Made by a program: the position numbers and the translations under genes. Below are positions 47,650-58,829 of a stretch of DNA of 64,000 bases, piece by piece. Origin of the DNA: Tipula vernalis (Eukaryota; Arthropoda; Insecta; Diptera; Tipulidae); the NCBI GenBank assembly GCA_958295665.1, contig OY282560.1, positions 191,830,061 through 191,894,060 of the forward strand, written 5' to 3'. Each line of letters opens with the position of its first letter. Position 1 is the first letter of the stretch. The notes below the pieces were generated by a model. It made no database searches, had not been told where the DNA came from, and saw nothing but the letters and a program-made list of their open reading frames with translations.

Positions 47650-48999
47650 TCGCAATGCTTAAAATTATGTAAAAACTTTATAGTCGTACTGTAGATACTC
47701 TATATAGTCTCGCAGATACGTTGGTGGTCGCCTTACCCGTTCTGGCCTATTTTCTACCGTCTCGGTCCCTGGACTTGTTAACCATTCTTTGATGTTCTCC
47801 TCCAGTTCGTGGTCTGGTACCGGCTCATTCTAATGAGTTTGTGATTGATCAGGTTCTCGCATTCTCACCTGCAACGGATCGAATTCATTTTTTTCTTGCC
47901 TGCTTGTTATCACTTCTGGATTAATGGTTGTTTCATCAAACGTAACGATTTTTTTTCTTACGTCTGATGCAATAAGTTGGTTTATGTAGCGTTTTAGAGA
48001 TCTGCCTTCATCTAATTTCACGATGTAATGAAGTTGGCCCAATTTCCGGGTAATCATCCCGAATTTCCACATAGACTTATTGTTTATAACAAATTTCGCT
48101 TGGACTCTCTGCCCCTCTTTAAGAGATCGTAGATCAATTTTCTTTTTTTGATGAGAAACATTTTCTTCCACTGGAAACATGGCATCGAGTTTTATGCGAA
48201 TTTGTCGAGTTAAATACATTTCTGCTAACGATTTCCCATTTGCTAGGGGTGTGGCTCTGTATCGCAACAGAATTTTTAGTAATTTTTGATTCATTGGAAT
48301 ATTTCCGTTCGCCATGGTCTTCAGTCGATGCTTTAAAGTTTTAACGTTCCTTTCTGCCAATCCATTGGTTGCTGGAAGTCCTGGTGCAATAAATTATCGA
48401 ATACCGTTCCTACGGCAATATTTTTGAAACACTTCACTAATAAATGTTGTGGCGTTGTCCGAAACCAATACGACTCTGGATATCCGTGATTTGCAAAAAT
48501 TTCAGTTAAAAGTTGAATAGTGTTATCTGAATTCGGCGCTTCACGTAATCACTTGATTTCTGCCCATCGAGATTTTGCGTCTATTACAACCAAAAAATAA
48601 AATCCTTGGAACGGCCCTGCGTAGTCAATATGGATACGTTCCCAATTGTTTGATGGGGTATCCCAATGGCGCGTCGGAACTTTTGTGGGATTCTTCTTGA
48701 TCTTTGCACATTTTTCACATGATCTAACTACCCTTTCGATATCTTTATCTATTTCTTTCCATATACAGTATCATCGCGCTAGCTGTTTCATCTTAACAAT
48801 GCCTAGATGCGTGGAATGTAACTCCTTTAAGACTTCCGTTTGGAGAACTTTTGGTATTACCACTCAATTATTTTTGAATAAAATCACCGCGTTTATTACA
48901 TATTCACTATCTTTATCGGTTGAATGTAATTCTCCCTTTATTTTTGATAAGTATTCATCCTTTTCTGTTTTTTTATGAACCTCTTCATTGATTTCCATG
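47650..48999 (-). pseudogene. Gypsy integrase
   Basis: Core motifs are readable in two frames: IHIDYAGPFQGF (about 48600-48635), VSDNATTFIS (about 48440-48470) and NGLAERNVKTLKHR, giving the DD-E triad. The frame 47830-48360 carries the C-terminal part. The tail RRPPTYLRDYIEYL ends near 47690. A nonsense codon after RWAEIK and a frameshift before the second aspartate inactivate it. Confidence 0.83.
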
Positions 49000-49552
49000 T
49001 CGGAGGAAATATGTTCTTGGTGTTTTGATTGTCGATGCCATTCTTAAATGAGACATTATAGTCGAAACCAGCCAAGAATGATGCGTAGCGTACTAATCTA
49101 GCGGAAGTCATTTTTGGTAATTTTGACTTTTAGTGGAAAATCCTTGTTAACGGTTGATTATCCGTGATTAATGTAAATCGTCTCCCATACAGGTAATCGA
49201 AGAAATGATCTACTCCAAAAATTATTGCCAGAGCCTCACGATCCAGCTGTGAATAGTTCTGCTCCGCGCTCAAGAGCGAACGTGAGGCAAAAGCAATCGG
49301 GTGTTCTCCCCCCTCGGTTGTGTGTGACAACACCGCCGCGATTCCAGTAGCACTTGCGTCCGTTGCTAATGTTACCGGTAATTCTATGTTGAACGGTACA
49401 AGTATTCGATCACTCGCAATTTCCTTTTTTAATTTTATGAATGCTGCTTGACCATACAAATTTTCATTTTTTTGTAATAATTTTCGAATCGGGTAAGTGA
49501 CAGTAGAGACGTCAGGCACAAATCTTGAATAATAAGTTATCATCCCTAACAA
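49000..49552 (-). pseudogene. Gypsy RNase H domain
   Basis: It continues in the same frame after the TGA: MITYYSRFVPD, TLATDASATGIAAVLSH, ASRSLLSAEQNYSQLDREAL and FTLITDNQPL. The acidic residues of RNase H (D, E, D) are present. A TAA near 49130 interrupts before PKMTSARLVRYASFL. Confidence 0.85.
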
Positions 49553-49555
49553 TTG

Positions 49556-50739
49556 TCAAACTTCTTTTACATTCCTTGGATGTGGTATTTCGATGATTGC
49601 TTTTACTTTTGAAGGGGACTTTAAAATTTTTCCATCTTCCACGACGTGTCCCAGATATTCGATTTTTCGTTTATAATACGAGCACTTGTTTTTATTTAAA
49701 TCCAAATTAAATTTACTTAGTCTGGTTAAACACGCTCTTAGATTTTCCTGACACTCTTCTTTTGTTTTCCCGTGCAAGAGTGTGTCATCGAAATATGCAA
49801 TTGTCTTGTTTAGCCCTTGAAGCACTTGATCGATTATCCGGTTAAATTCTGCTGGTGCTGTTTGATACCGCAACTTAACCTGTTCATTCGGTAAGTTCTT
49901 CTGTGTGTCGCTATTGTTTGAATAATACTGATCCATGTCAGTTTTTAAATGAAGATATGCTTTAAACAGATCCAATCGACAAAAATATTTTGAACTTTGT
50001 AAGTTATTCAATATGTCCTCGATTTTTTTGATTGGATAATTGACGTTTATTAATTGATCATTTACTCCAACTTTGTAATCGACACAAAGTCTAACTGTTC
50101 CATCTCCTTTCGGAATCATTACCAAAGGTGATCTCCAACCGCTCGTGATTGATTTTGCTGCTATGATACCCTCTTGTTCTAAATTATCCAGCTCCTTCTC
50201 TACAAGTTCTCGTAACGCGTATGGAACATGCCTTCCGGGTGTGAAGCCGGGTTTCGCACCTTCACGAAGTTGTAACTTGATACTAAAATTTGGTATACAG
50301 CCAACCTTCTGGGTAAAAATATTTGGAAAACATGCTTCAATGTCTTCTTCTTCATTTATTAATCGGATATGAATTTCCCGATTTATTTTTGAAATTTCTT
50401 GATCAATGTCTTCCAACTTGATTTTTAAATGCCTGATCCATGTTCTCCCTAATAATGGGTCGAACCCGTCTGGAATGACGTACATGTCTTCATTAGATAC
50501 ATTCCCTCTATATTCTACTTTTACATTGACTATTTTCGGTGGTAAGAACACATTTTCTGTGTATGATCTGAATGCGATATTGGTTGGTTTTAGCTGCTTT
50601 TTGATTCCTAGACTTCTATATTTACTCTTAGGAATAAGTGTGAATCCAGCACCGGTCTCGACTTCAAATTTTTGCTGAACCCCTTCGATTTTAACACTAG
50701 TGTAAAACTTCTTTGTGTCCTGGCCCATTTCCGGTGTGG
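49556..50739 (-). pseudogene. Gypsy protease and reverse transcriptase
   Basis: The protease active site reads VETGAGFTLIP: the catalytic aspartate of D-T/S-G is glutamate here (codon at 50659-50661). The second half has PLLGRTWIRHL. RT motifs follow: GWRSPLVMIPKGDGTVRLCV, FCRLDLFKAYLHL, then a scrambled stretch where about 20 residues normally precede TAPAEF, then YFDD (49784-49795; most relatives have Y-I/L/V-D-D) and KIEYLGHVV. A TGA at about 49556 ends the frame. Confidence 0.88.
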
Positions 50740-51783
50740 ACTGGTCGTAAATATCGATAATTTTGTTTACTCCCATATCATCATAATTGTTTATCCTATT
50801 TGTTGTGACAGCATTTGTTGAATTTGATCGATTCCTTTTATTTAAGAGAGCTTTTATGCATACTTTTGCAAGATGTCCTGTCTTACGGCATATTGAACAC
50901 TCCATTGTTGCTCGTTCCATTCGACAGTCCTTTGATTTATGATTATTCCGACCGCATCGTAAACATACATTGTCGATCCCAAGTTTCTTGTAGTCGATCA
51001 ATCCTTTTGATTTTGATCGCGCTTGATCATGATTTCCCCATGGTGTTGTTAGGCTTTTACTTTGATTTCTTGAGGAATAACTGTCCTTCCGTGTTTGATG
51101 ATTGATTATTTTGTTAATGTCACTAGCAGCCGTTGTAATTTCTTGTCTTTTTGACAGTTCTTGACAATTCACTTTTAATGCTTTCATTGCTATTGCTTTC
51201 GTGACAATTTCGCTAAAGTCAGTTTGCTCTAATTGAAGGATTTTCTCCTTCATACCGTTATCCTTTATACCTCGAACAAATTGAGCTCGATGAAACAAGT
51301 CTGCTGCTGATGTACTGTTTCCATATTGACACTTTACTTTAAAATCACATTCAGCAATGTTACGGCGTAAAGCTGCTACGTAATCTACTATTTTTTCTTG
51401 CTCTTGTTGATATGTTGATATAAAATAGTGTTGACTCACTAACGAGCTTTTTTCGGCTTTAGATGCTTCTCTAATTCAGAGATTAATTGATCATATTCTA
51501 ATTCTCCAGGCATTTTTGGTGCTACTAAGGCTGCTAATGTATTATAATTTGATGCGCCTATTGAACTTAATGGCATCTGTGCACTTTTGATTTTATCTTC
51601 ATTCAGTTATTTCATTTTAATATAATTTTCGAAACGTTGACGGTAATATTTAAAGCTTTCCTTCTTAGCATCAAAATTTTCGAACGCTGGAATATGTGAA
51701 ATGGTAACATTCGATGATTGACTACCGTTACGTCCTTCTCAAGATAACATTGATTCGATCAATAATTTCTGATTTTTATCCAT
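50740..51783 (-). pseudogene. Gypsy gag with two CCHC zinc knuckles
   Basis: The start at 51783 reads MDKNQKLLIESML, then a nonsense codon. The frame continues FENFDAKKESFKYYRQRFEN, a usual gypsy gag core, and shifts into the long frame that starts at 51439. Knuckles CLRCGRNNHKSKDC and CSICRKTGHLAKVC lie at 50858-50965. It would assemble particles and package RNA. Confidence 0.85.
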
Positions 51784-52049
51784 CGCATTTATTAATCGTA
51801 CTTACTAAATATATGTATTAACATGCAAATTATTGAATATGTTTCTTTCAGTGAATTTTTATTCCGAATTTTTGAATGCTAGATACATTTAAAACCTGAA
51901 AGAAAACTGCACTTCGTTTTTCGCAATTATCCGAACTTCTTCGCAATATTTTCATTAAACCATTCTGGAACCATTCCGAAAAACTGAAATGCAGATTTAT
52001 TTTTGTGTTTCACTGAGTTTACCGCTTAAAATGATCGTTTTTCTAAGTT
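51784..52049. other. Gypsy 5' leader / possible LTR remnant
   Basis: Non-coding, between the gypsy gag start and the Helitron end. No convincing primer-binding site or LTR terminus was seen. Confidence 0.35.
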
Positions 52050-54170
52050 ACTAGATGCCTGTTGCCGCTACGCGTGTCCAATCTACAGTAACTGTAGCAA
52101 AAAAAGAAATATTCAAACAGACAGCCAGAACAAATATTCAGGATTTCATCTGTGGCTATCATGGGAATGCGAAGTTTGTGAGCCAATTGTCGAGATGCTG
52201 GGCTTGTGATGATGGTAGCTTCGATGACGTTGTTTCTTAACGATTTGGAAACCCTCAAGGATTTAGACTGTTCAAAAACTCTTGTGGATAGTGAACCGTG
52301 TTTCTTCTGTATTTATGACAGTGTCTATCGAGGAATATATTTTGAAGTCACTAAATACTTTTTTTTAAATTTCATCATTAACTCGTCAACAGAAGAATTT
52401 CTTGCAGATACGATAGTCCTTTCGCACATCCAAGTGTAATCTTTTACGGAATATATTGTCTATGCCAGGATAAATGTTTAATATCAACTCATTAAGAGTT
52501 TGTTACAGTCTTTGCCAGCAACATCGCTATACTTTTCCTAGTGGTTCATTTTTCCGAATTGCGCATACTTGCTTCTAGCTCAATTAATAAATTTTCAATT
52601 TTAATGAGGCCCTCATATTAAACACTGTCTGAGCAAAATAAAGTGATATCATTACTTTGTTGCCGCTCCCTATGACGAATGTCTTCACAAAGGTCTTCTC
52701 GTAAAGCTTGCCATAATTGAAGAGGATCACACTGTTGGCAAAATAACGAAATGATCACGAATAATTCTCTTAATTTTAATGATGATTTGGAAACGACGAT
52801 TTTTAAATTGTTCATCTTATTCAGGTAGACCCAGTTCCTTACAAGCTGCTTGATAAGTAGACATTACTTGTCCATTGACAGTCTGTAAGCTTTCAAAAAA
52901 AAGTTGCCCCACGGACATATTACAACGGCATCCCTAGGTGAAAACATTCGGATTGGCTAGGATCGATACTGCACATTCTGCCAAGCGCTGAGTCTTTTTT
53001 AAGGCCAGTGTCCATGTTTCCTTTGCGAGAACTTTTTTTTTAGCCCAGGTGTAATATTGTGGAACTTCGTTATAAAATAGGGTTTTCGCGAAGTGATCAA
53101 TTCTGCATAGTTTGAAAAATGCCGTAAGTGTTGTTGAGGGTGGATTTTCGAATCTTTGTAGGAGATTGTGTGCCGTAAAATACACCCTCTGTCCGTTTTC
53201 TACATGGGTTGCCAAATATAAAACCGTTGAATAACTTTGACGGATGTGAAATTCTAGAAGTCTCCAAACAGCCTCTGATGTACTTATATATCGGCCGTTC
53301 AAATAATTTTCGAAATATTAATGTGATTGTTTTCTAATGAAACAGTGGCTTGGTCCTATCCTTTATTTATATATTTACAAATATATTTTATGGCCTGAAC
53401 TGAATGACAATACTTCACATTGATTTGGACATTAAAGCTCCTACACAATGCAGGAGAATAAGTATTACGGTTTGATGACCTCGGATAGTTAATACATAGA
53501 TAGTCATTCTACCAATATTAGGTTTTCTACGACGGTAAGCTGGATAACCATCATCTCCAGTTTGAGTTTCTGTAATTAAATTGCAAGGATGGTTTTTGCG
53601 GGAAACGCCGTTGACCATCCAAGGAGCAGCCATGTTATGTTCTCGACACGGACCGTGTACCATATTTTTAAGAAATATATATTATTTGGTAGTTCAGCTG
53701 ATATTAGAGAGTCTAGTTCTTCTGGTTGTATTTGCCACCTCTTTTTAGCACTCAATGTTGTATATAAAAGCCTTTGTGTCACCTAATATAGCGTTTTGGC
53801 TTAACAATTTCACTTAATTTTTCATTTTTAAATTGAACACTCGTGCTATGATGTAATGTCTATCAAAATGATTAGGAAACAGCTCCTGCTTGACCTAAGT
53901 CCATTTTCTGATCATATCGACATAATATTGGTGAAATAAATTCTTGCAATAATGGAGCGCATTAAAGCTACCGGTTTTCTCTATTAGCCTAAAGACATAA
54001 AACTGCATACAGGTAATTGTTTTATTACATGGCGAATTTTTGTGTGAAGTATTCAGGGTGTACCCGTCTTGTCCTCTAGCAAACATCAACGGATACTATA
54101 AAGCGTCGTTCTCTATGTACTATGAGTTTGACGCCATCTGCCCCTGGATTTCTTTCAAGTTGGTCTATAA
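52050..54170 (-). mobile_element. Helitron remnant (Rep-helicase), internally deleted
   Basis: Minus-strand pieces follow the order of a Helitron Rep-helicase protein. 53895-54089: FARGQDGYTLN and ITCMQFYVFRL. 53415-53782: QPEELDSLISAELPN, HGPC and GDDGYPAYRRRKP. 52934-53302: NGRYISTSEAVWRLLEFHI and PPSTTLTAFFKLC. 52618-52815: LRELFVIISLFC and LREDLCEDI. 52043-52258: RNNVIEATIITSPA and IPMIATDEI, the helicase end. About 2.1 kb replaces the usual 4 kb or more, and the HUH and Walker motifs are not visible. CTAGT (complement 52050-52054) is a possible Helitron 3' terminus. Confidence 0.82.
52934..53302 (-). pseudogene. Helitron helicase-like domain fragment (longest open piece, 122 residues)
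   Basis: It contains SEAVWRLLEFHIRQ, TVLYLATHVENGQRVYFT, FENPPSTTLTAFFKLC and FYNEVPQYYTWAKK, which line up with the conserved segment upstream of the helicase core in Helitron proteins. Flanking sequence is frameshifted. No helicase ATP-binding motif is in this piece. Confidence 0.82.
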
Positions 54171-54303
54171 CTATAAGAAGGGAATATAATTTCGATTGGT
54201 GAGAGAATCATCCATATTCATTGAGCAGTTTCTGTAATTACTTCGAAATAATAACCTCACACTCTCTCTTTATTATACGAGTATTAGTATACAGAAAATT
54301 TTC

Positions 54304-54460
54304 GTGAAACAATACTTGAACCGAACCGAAAAAGAACGAAATAAACCGAATGGAAATATTGTTCCGGTTAAGGTTACGGTTCATAATTTTTTGTTTATTT
54401 CGTTTCGGTTCCGGTTTTCGGTTTATGGTTCGGTTCCGGTTTCACACTCTGATTATGACA
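54304..54460. repeat. GGTTC/GAACC-rich simple repeat with inverted halves
   Basis: GAACCGAACCGAAAAAGAAC at the left is mirrored by several GGTTCGGTTCCGG and TTTCGGTT motifs to the right (about 54360-54450). It is a degenerate repeat able to form a hairpin. The frame through it is not a gene. Confidence 0.6.
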
Positions 54461-55110
54461 CAACCAAGTTCTACCCTAACCGCCCATATTCCAGAACTTC
54501 ATCTAAATTATTAAGTTTAGAGTTAGTAATGCCAATAAAAAGACTGTGTTGGTTTATCCGTCACACAATTTTTATTATCCATTTATTTTCATTAAATATT
54601 TCGTTTTATTTCGAATCATAGGAACCGTGCATATAAATGTTTCACTTAATAATTTTACAGAGGTTGGTCAAAAAATTATTTAGATTTCCTCCTCGTTCAA
54701 ATCAAGGGTTCTTTCCCTTGTATTGTCGGTAATGTTTAAGCTGGAAGCACACCAAATTAGTCAAACTTGCATATTATTTGTAAACATGTTCTATCTGATT
54801 CAACAAGGATAGACAAAAAAGCGTTTTGCCTAATTTGGCATATTTTCAACGTTAGTGTGACGTCGTCGGGCCTTCGTCGTACATTAATAAGTGACAGTCG
54901 ACTTTTTATTGAATACAAATAATGAACTATAACCCTTAAATAATTCTTTAAAGTAAAATTATTTATTACTTAGATTATTCGGTAAGTACTTTTAATTAGT
55001 GTACAGAACACTCTGTTTACGTTAGAAAATTACTATTCGAATTGTGTTACTTTTTTGTAGAGGACTATTATTTTTTCAAAATATACAGTATATAAATGTG
55101 GGACAAATAA
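54461..55110. other. Non-coding stretch before the hAT remnant
   Basis: Probably the 5' untranslated and terminal part of the hAT element. CAGAGGTTGGTCAAA at about 54658 has the CAG start typical of hAT ends, but no matching inverted end was found downstream. Confidence 0.3.
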
Positions 55111-56165
55111 AATGCCACCAAAAAGTGATGTGTGGAAGTTTTTTGAAAAAAACTCTCAAGATAAAGGTAGTGTGCAAAATGCAAATTATGTTTTAAATTA
55201 ATAAAACCATCTGGAAATACAATAAATAAAAGGGCCACTACTTCCGATCAAAATTATTCTTCGACAGCCCAAAAGATGACGGTCAAAAGACAACGATCGA
55301 TTAAAGAGGTACTCTCTAGCATTTCTACATTTAATGAAGGCGGTCCCAAATATTTCACAGTAACTAACGACAGATTATATATGATATGTCGAGAATACCA
55401 AGCCTACATCGATTGTGGATAACCATTGTTTTAGAAATTTAATAAAAGTATTATCAGGCGGCCGTTACAAAATTCCATTAAGGCCGACAATTAAAAATTT
55501 ATTAGAGAAAAAATACGAAGGGATTTCTAACGTAATAACAACGGACATATAGACTGATCCGAAGTTTTTTGTATTTCGAACAAAACTTCCAGATAAAAGG
55601 CGTAACGCTAGGAGTATTCGAAATCAAAGAAAAACGTACATCAATAAATATAATTGATGAGCTTAATGAAATTTTTGAAGTTTGGTCTATAAATGATATT
55701 ACATTTAACCAAAGCTTTGGAAACTAGGTTTGGTTCGAATAAACACCTTCACTATTTGGCGCATCAGTTAAATTTGGCAAAAAAAAATTAAAGATATTGT
55801 CACATGGTTTAAGCACAGCGTTAATGCGAGTGATGAACTTCGTAAAAGCCAATCTACGAGCTGTACTAAAAGCTTATATAAGAAGTGCCTACATAATGGA
55901 ATTCGTTATTCCATATGATTGCAAGGTTTTTAGAACTAAGTGATGTAATAATCCAAATATTATATCGTTATCCATCAGCAGCACCATTTATGGCTTCCGT
56001 TAATGAACTTCTTCAGCTTAAAGAAATAAAAATGTTATTACATCCGTTATTGAGGGAGCTACGAAGAAAATTGAAGGTAAAAGTTAAGTAACTAGTAGCT
56101 TGGTTATTCCAATGACGTTTAATCTTTTTACGCTTTTAGATCCACGTTTTAAAGCTAAAATTTAG
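55111..56165 (+). pseudogene. hAT-family transposase pseudogene with BED-type zinc finger start
   Basis: The ATG at 55111 opens MPPKSDVWKFFEKNSQDKG, a zBED N-terminus; the metal-binding part follows with LIKPSGNT in a shifted frame. Downstream pieces across frames include SIKEVLSSISTF, RFGSNKHLHYLAHQLNLA (the hAT block with A-H-x-L-N-L-A), WNSLFHMIARFLELSDVI, and SLVIPMTF and LFTLLDPRFK near 56100-56160. These are the usual hAT landmarks in order, but stops and frameshifts are dense. The C-terminal dimerisation region is missing. It is the only recognisable transposase on the plus strand here. Confidence 0.8.
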
Positions 56166-57389
56166 AATATTTGTTTTCAAAATTAATCATCAATCATTAA
56201 AAGCTTTTAGTTATAAGAGGTTTTCAAACCAAACCATTTTACTACGAAACTTGATATTATAAAGGAAAGTGGTATTTTCAGATAAATCAAGAATATTTGT
56301 TTTTGATGAGCTTTAAGCTTGATTATTAATTATATATAAAGTTTTCTACATATAGTATCTTTAACAACAATTTACAAAAAGGCTATATTGGTATTAAGTA
56401 AATATTAGTTGCAGAAATATTAAAATTAAATTATTTCTAAAATATATTTTTCGAAGTTTCATTTTGAAAAATACATCAAAGTTGGCTCTGATGAGTTAAA
56501 ATAAAACTTGCTAAATTTATCTTTAGTGTTACTAGTGTACGAAAGATGTCTAAGATGTTTACAGGAAAATACGAAAAAAAATTATTTAATCACAAAATTA
56601 TCATAAGTTCTTAATATTTCGTGACTTTGTTTTGCTTTTCCTACAATTTTTGAACTTGAAATTGCCACAAGTGGTAATTTTTGGTAAGATTTTACCAAAT
56701 TTTTACGGCCCTCACTGCCATCTATGTAATGTATATTGACGTAATGACTAAACGAATTATTGTAAGCTTTTATTTCAATATGACCAGAATGCTGTTGTTA
56801 AGAAATTTTTATTAAATTTTGGTTTAAATAAATCAATGAAAACGATTTACTTAAACAACTTTCCTATGTGTTGAAATTCAAACATTGATGAACGTATTTC
56901 AGAAATCATAATTAAGAATTTGTAACGTTTTCATTTAAAAATTTGTCTTAGGAAAAACAGTGATTTCCCATATGTTTTATGTGTTTTACTATGAAAAGTT
57001 TGGTATTTTCTTCGTTTCTAATTCCCTTAAAAAAGCGTCGTTTTTCACATAATGACTTTGTCTAATCAAGGTTGCTTTGGTAATACTCAAAGCTAAGCGC
57101 AGAAAGTTGCTTACAAAATTCGAATAAATTCGAAAGTCTTTAAAAAATCTCAAATAATCCTAGGAACGTCGAGGAACTTAAGAAACCTAGAATAAACCGC
57201 GGAATAATCTCTATATTATATGAATGTCAATTGATCTCGAATAATTTGAATAACACCGAAAAATCTGGATATTAATGAATAATATCGGAAAGACTGTAAA
57301 CATTTAGAAAACCTACGAAAATTTTGAAAAATCCCGAAAATGCGTGTAAATATGGAATGTTACTAATTTTACTAAAACTACTAAGCAAG
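56166..57389. other. AT-rich non-coding stretch
   Basis: No gene is seen. From about 57090 to 57360 there are loosely repeated GAAAAATC/CGAAAA-type motifs. Confidence 0.45.
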
Positions 57390-58314
57390 TTTATTTATTT
57401 ATTACCAACTTTATACTTATATACAATCTGGTTACAATTTTAATAATACATTAATATATACTAAGAATTTAATTAAAAAATAAGTAAAATTAAACAGACA
57501 TAAAGAATTACCAATAATTTAAAAGAACATTAGACATTAAATTCTTAAATGCATCCCTAGATAGATTAAAGTCGAAAGCCGATCGAACTTTATTAAAAGA
57601 AACAGTAGATTGATAAACAGGTTCATATTTACCGTAGTTATGCCTAATATAAGGCAGTTTAATTTGGAAATCTCTAACGCGAAGGGTCCGTAACGGAGTA
57701 TATATATTTTACAACACCAAAATCTCAGGACAGTCAATTTTAGACACCAACAAGTCTTTACCAATAACGCGCCAATTTCGATTCTTACGTCTACTTCGAT
57801 ACGGTGGGAGTATAAAAGCGGGTAGATTCCCAACTCTGGCCAACATTCGCAGAGAAAACCTTAACAATCGCTTTTGAACACTTTCTATTCGGGCTGAACA
57901 GTTACCATAAAACGGATTCCAAATTGCTGCACCATATTCCAACAACGAACGCACAAACGAGATAGATACATATATAATATTTTAATAGAATAAAGATCTT
58001 GAAAATCCCTCGAAAACCTTTTAATAAACCCAAGCATGGAATTCGCTTTAGAAATGCAAATATTTATGTGCTTATTGAACGATAAGTTCGACGTAAATGT
58101 TATACCTAGATCCATAAACGTATCAACATTATCAATAATACAGCCATCCAGGAAAAAATCAAAATTAGCGGACGTGATTGCACGGGTAAAACGGATTGTT
58201 TTACATTTCGAAATATTTAGGGTCAAATTCTGAGCCGTGCACCACATACTGAAATTATTTAAGTCAGATTGAAAGTCTCTTGCGTCATTGGTGCATGAAA
58301 TCGTTTTAAATATT

Positions 58315-58818
58315 TTAATGTCGTCCGCATAGATGAGGATGTCGGATAAAACTCAAACAATTCACTACGTCATTGATGAATAGTATGAAAAGCATAGAAC
58401 CCAAATGACTACCTTGAGGCACTTCCGAAGTGACATTAATAACTCTGGATGTGAAACCACCAATCTTAACTATCTGAGTTCTGGAATCAAGATAAGATCT
58501 GATCCAGTCCAGTGGGAGAAAACTACAATGGAAGGAATCAAGTTTCTTAAACAGTAAGTCATGATTAATCTTTTCTAAGGCCTTACAGAAATCAGTGTAC
58601 ACAACCTGCACAATTTTACCTCTATGTAAGGCATTAGAGACACAATTTGTAAGCAAGAGTAAATTAGTAACAGTTGATCTGCCTGGAAAGAAAACATGCT
58701 GTGTAGGAAAAACAAAAGTTTTCACGTGAAAGAATAATTGATCTTTAACAAGTTTCTCAAACAACTTGGGTAAGGCTGATATTATACAAATACCCCTATA
58801 GTTCCCCGTATTATACAA
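58315..58818 (-). pseudogene. LINE reverse transcriptase fragment (longest open piece, 167 residues)
   Basis: It covers RT motifs from NYRGI to FINDVVNC. The first catalytic aspartate (VVYTDF) is present. GVPQGS has become EVPQGS. The frame then departs just before the FADD-type motif. The 5' end coincides with a short direct duplication at 58781-58829. Confidence 0.85.
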
Positions 58819-58829
58819 ATACCCCTATA
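58781..58829. repeat. 20-bp direct duplication at the LINE 5' boundary
   Basis: ATTATACAAATACCCCTATA occurs at 58781-58800 and 58810-58829, nine bases apart, at the truncation point of the LINE. Confidence 0.8.

Larger units (their letters stand above)
47650..51783 (-). mobile_element. Ty3/gypsy LTR retrotransposon, gag-pol in one frame, few disabling changes
   Basis: A single gag-pol reading frame starts at 51783 and runs to about 47650 through gag, two CCHC knuckles, protease, RT, RNase H and integrase, ending RRPPTYLRDY, a gypsy pol C-terminus. Gag and pol fused without a frameshift site fits the Mag-like branch. Isolated nonsense codons (for example TGA at about 49556 and TAA at about 49130) and small indels inactivate it. 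LTRs are not recognised. The 3' end directly abuts the BEL/Pao copy and the 5' side runs into a Helitron. Confidence 0.88.
57390..58829 (-). mobile_element. CR1/Jockey-like LINE, 5'-truncated RT fragment
   Basis: Reverse transcriptase pieces run right to left: NYRGICIISALPKLFEKLV, FFPGRSTVTNL, VVYTDFCKALEKINH, EVPQGSHLGSMLFILFIND (58315-58818), then after shifts LTLNISKCKTIRF, MLGFIKRFSRDF and IESVQKRLLRFSLR. The 3' end has TTGGT then TAAA repeats (57390-57403), like the tail of the younger LINE at 37007, so it is a related but distinct subfamily. The catalytic aspartate pair region is frameshifted near 58330. Dead copy. Confidence 0.85.

Noticed and set aside
54304..54621. 105-residue open frame
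   Set aside because: It runs through the GGTTC/GAACC simple repeat and shows no domain.
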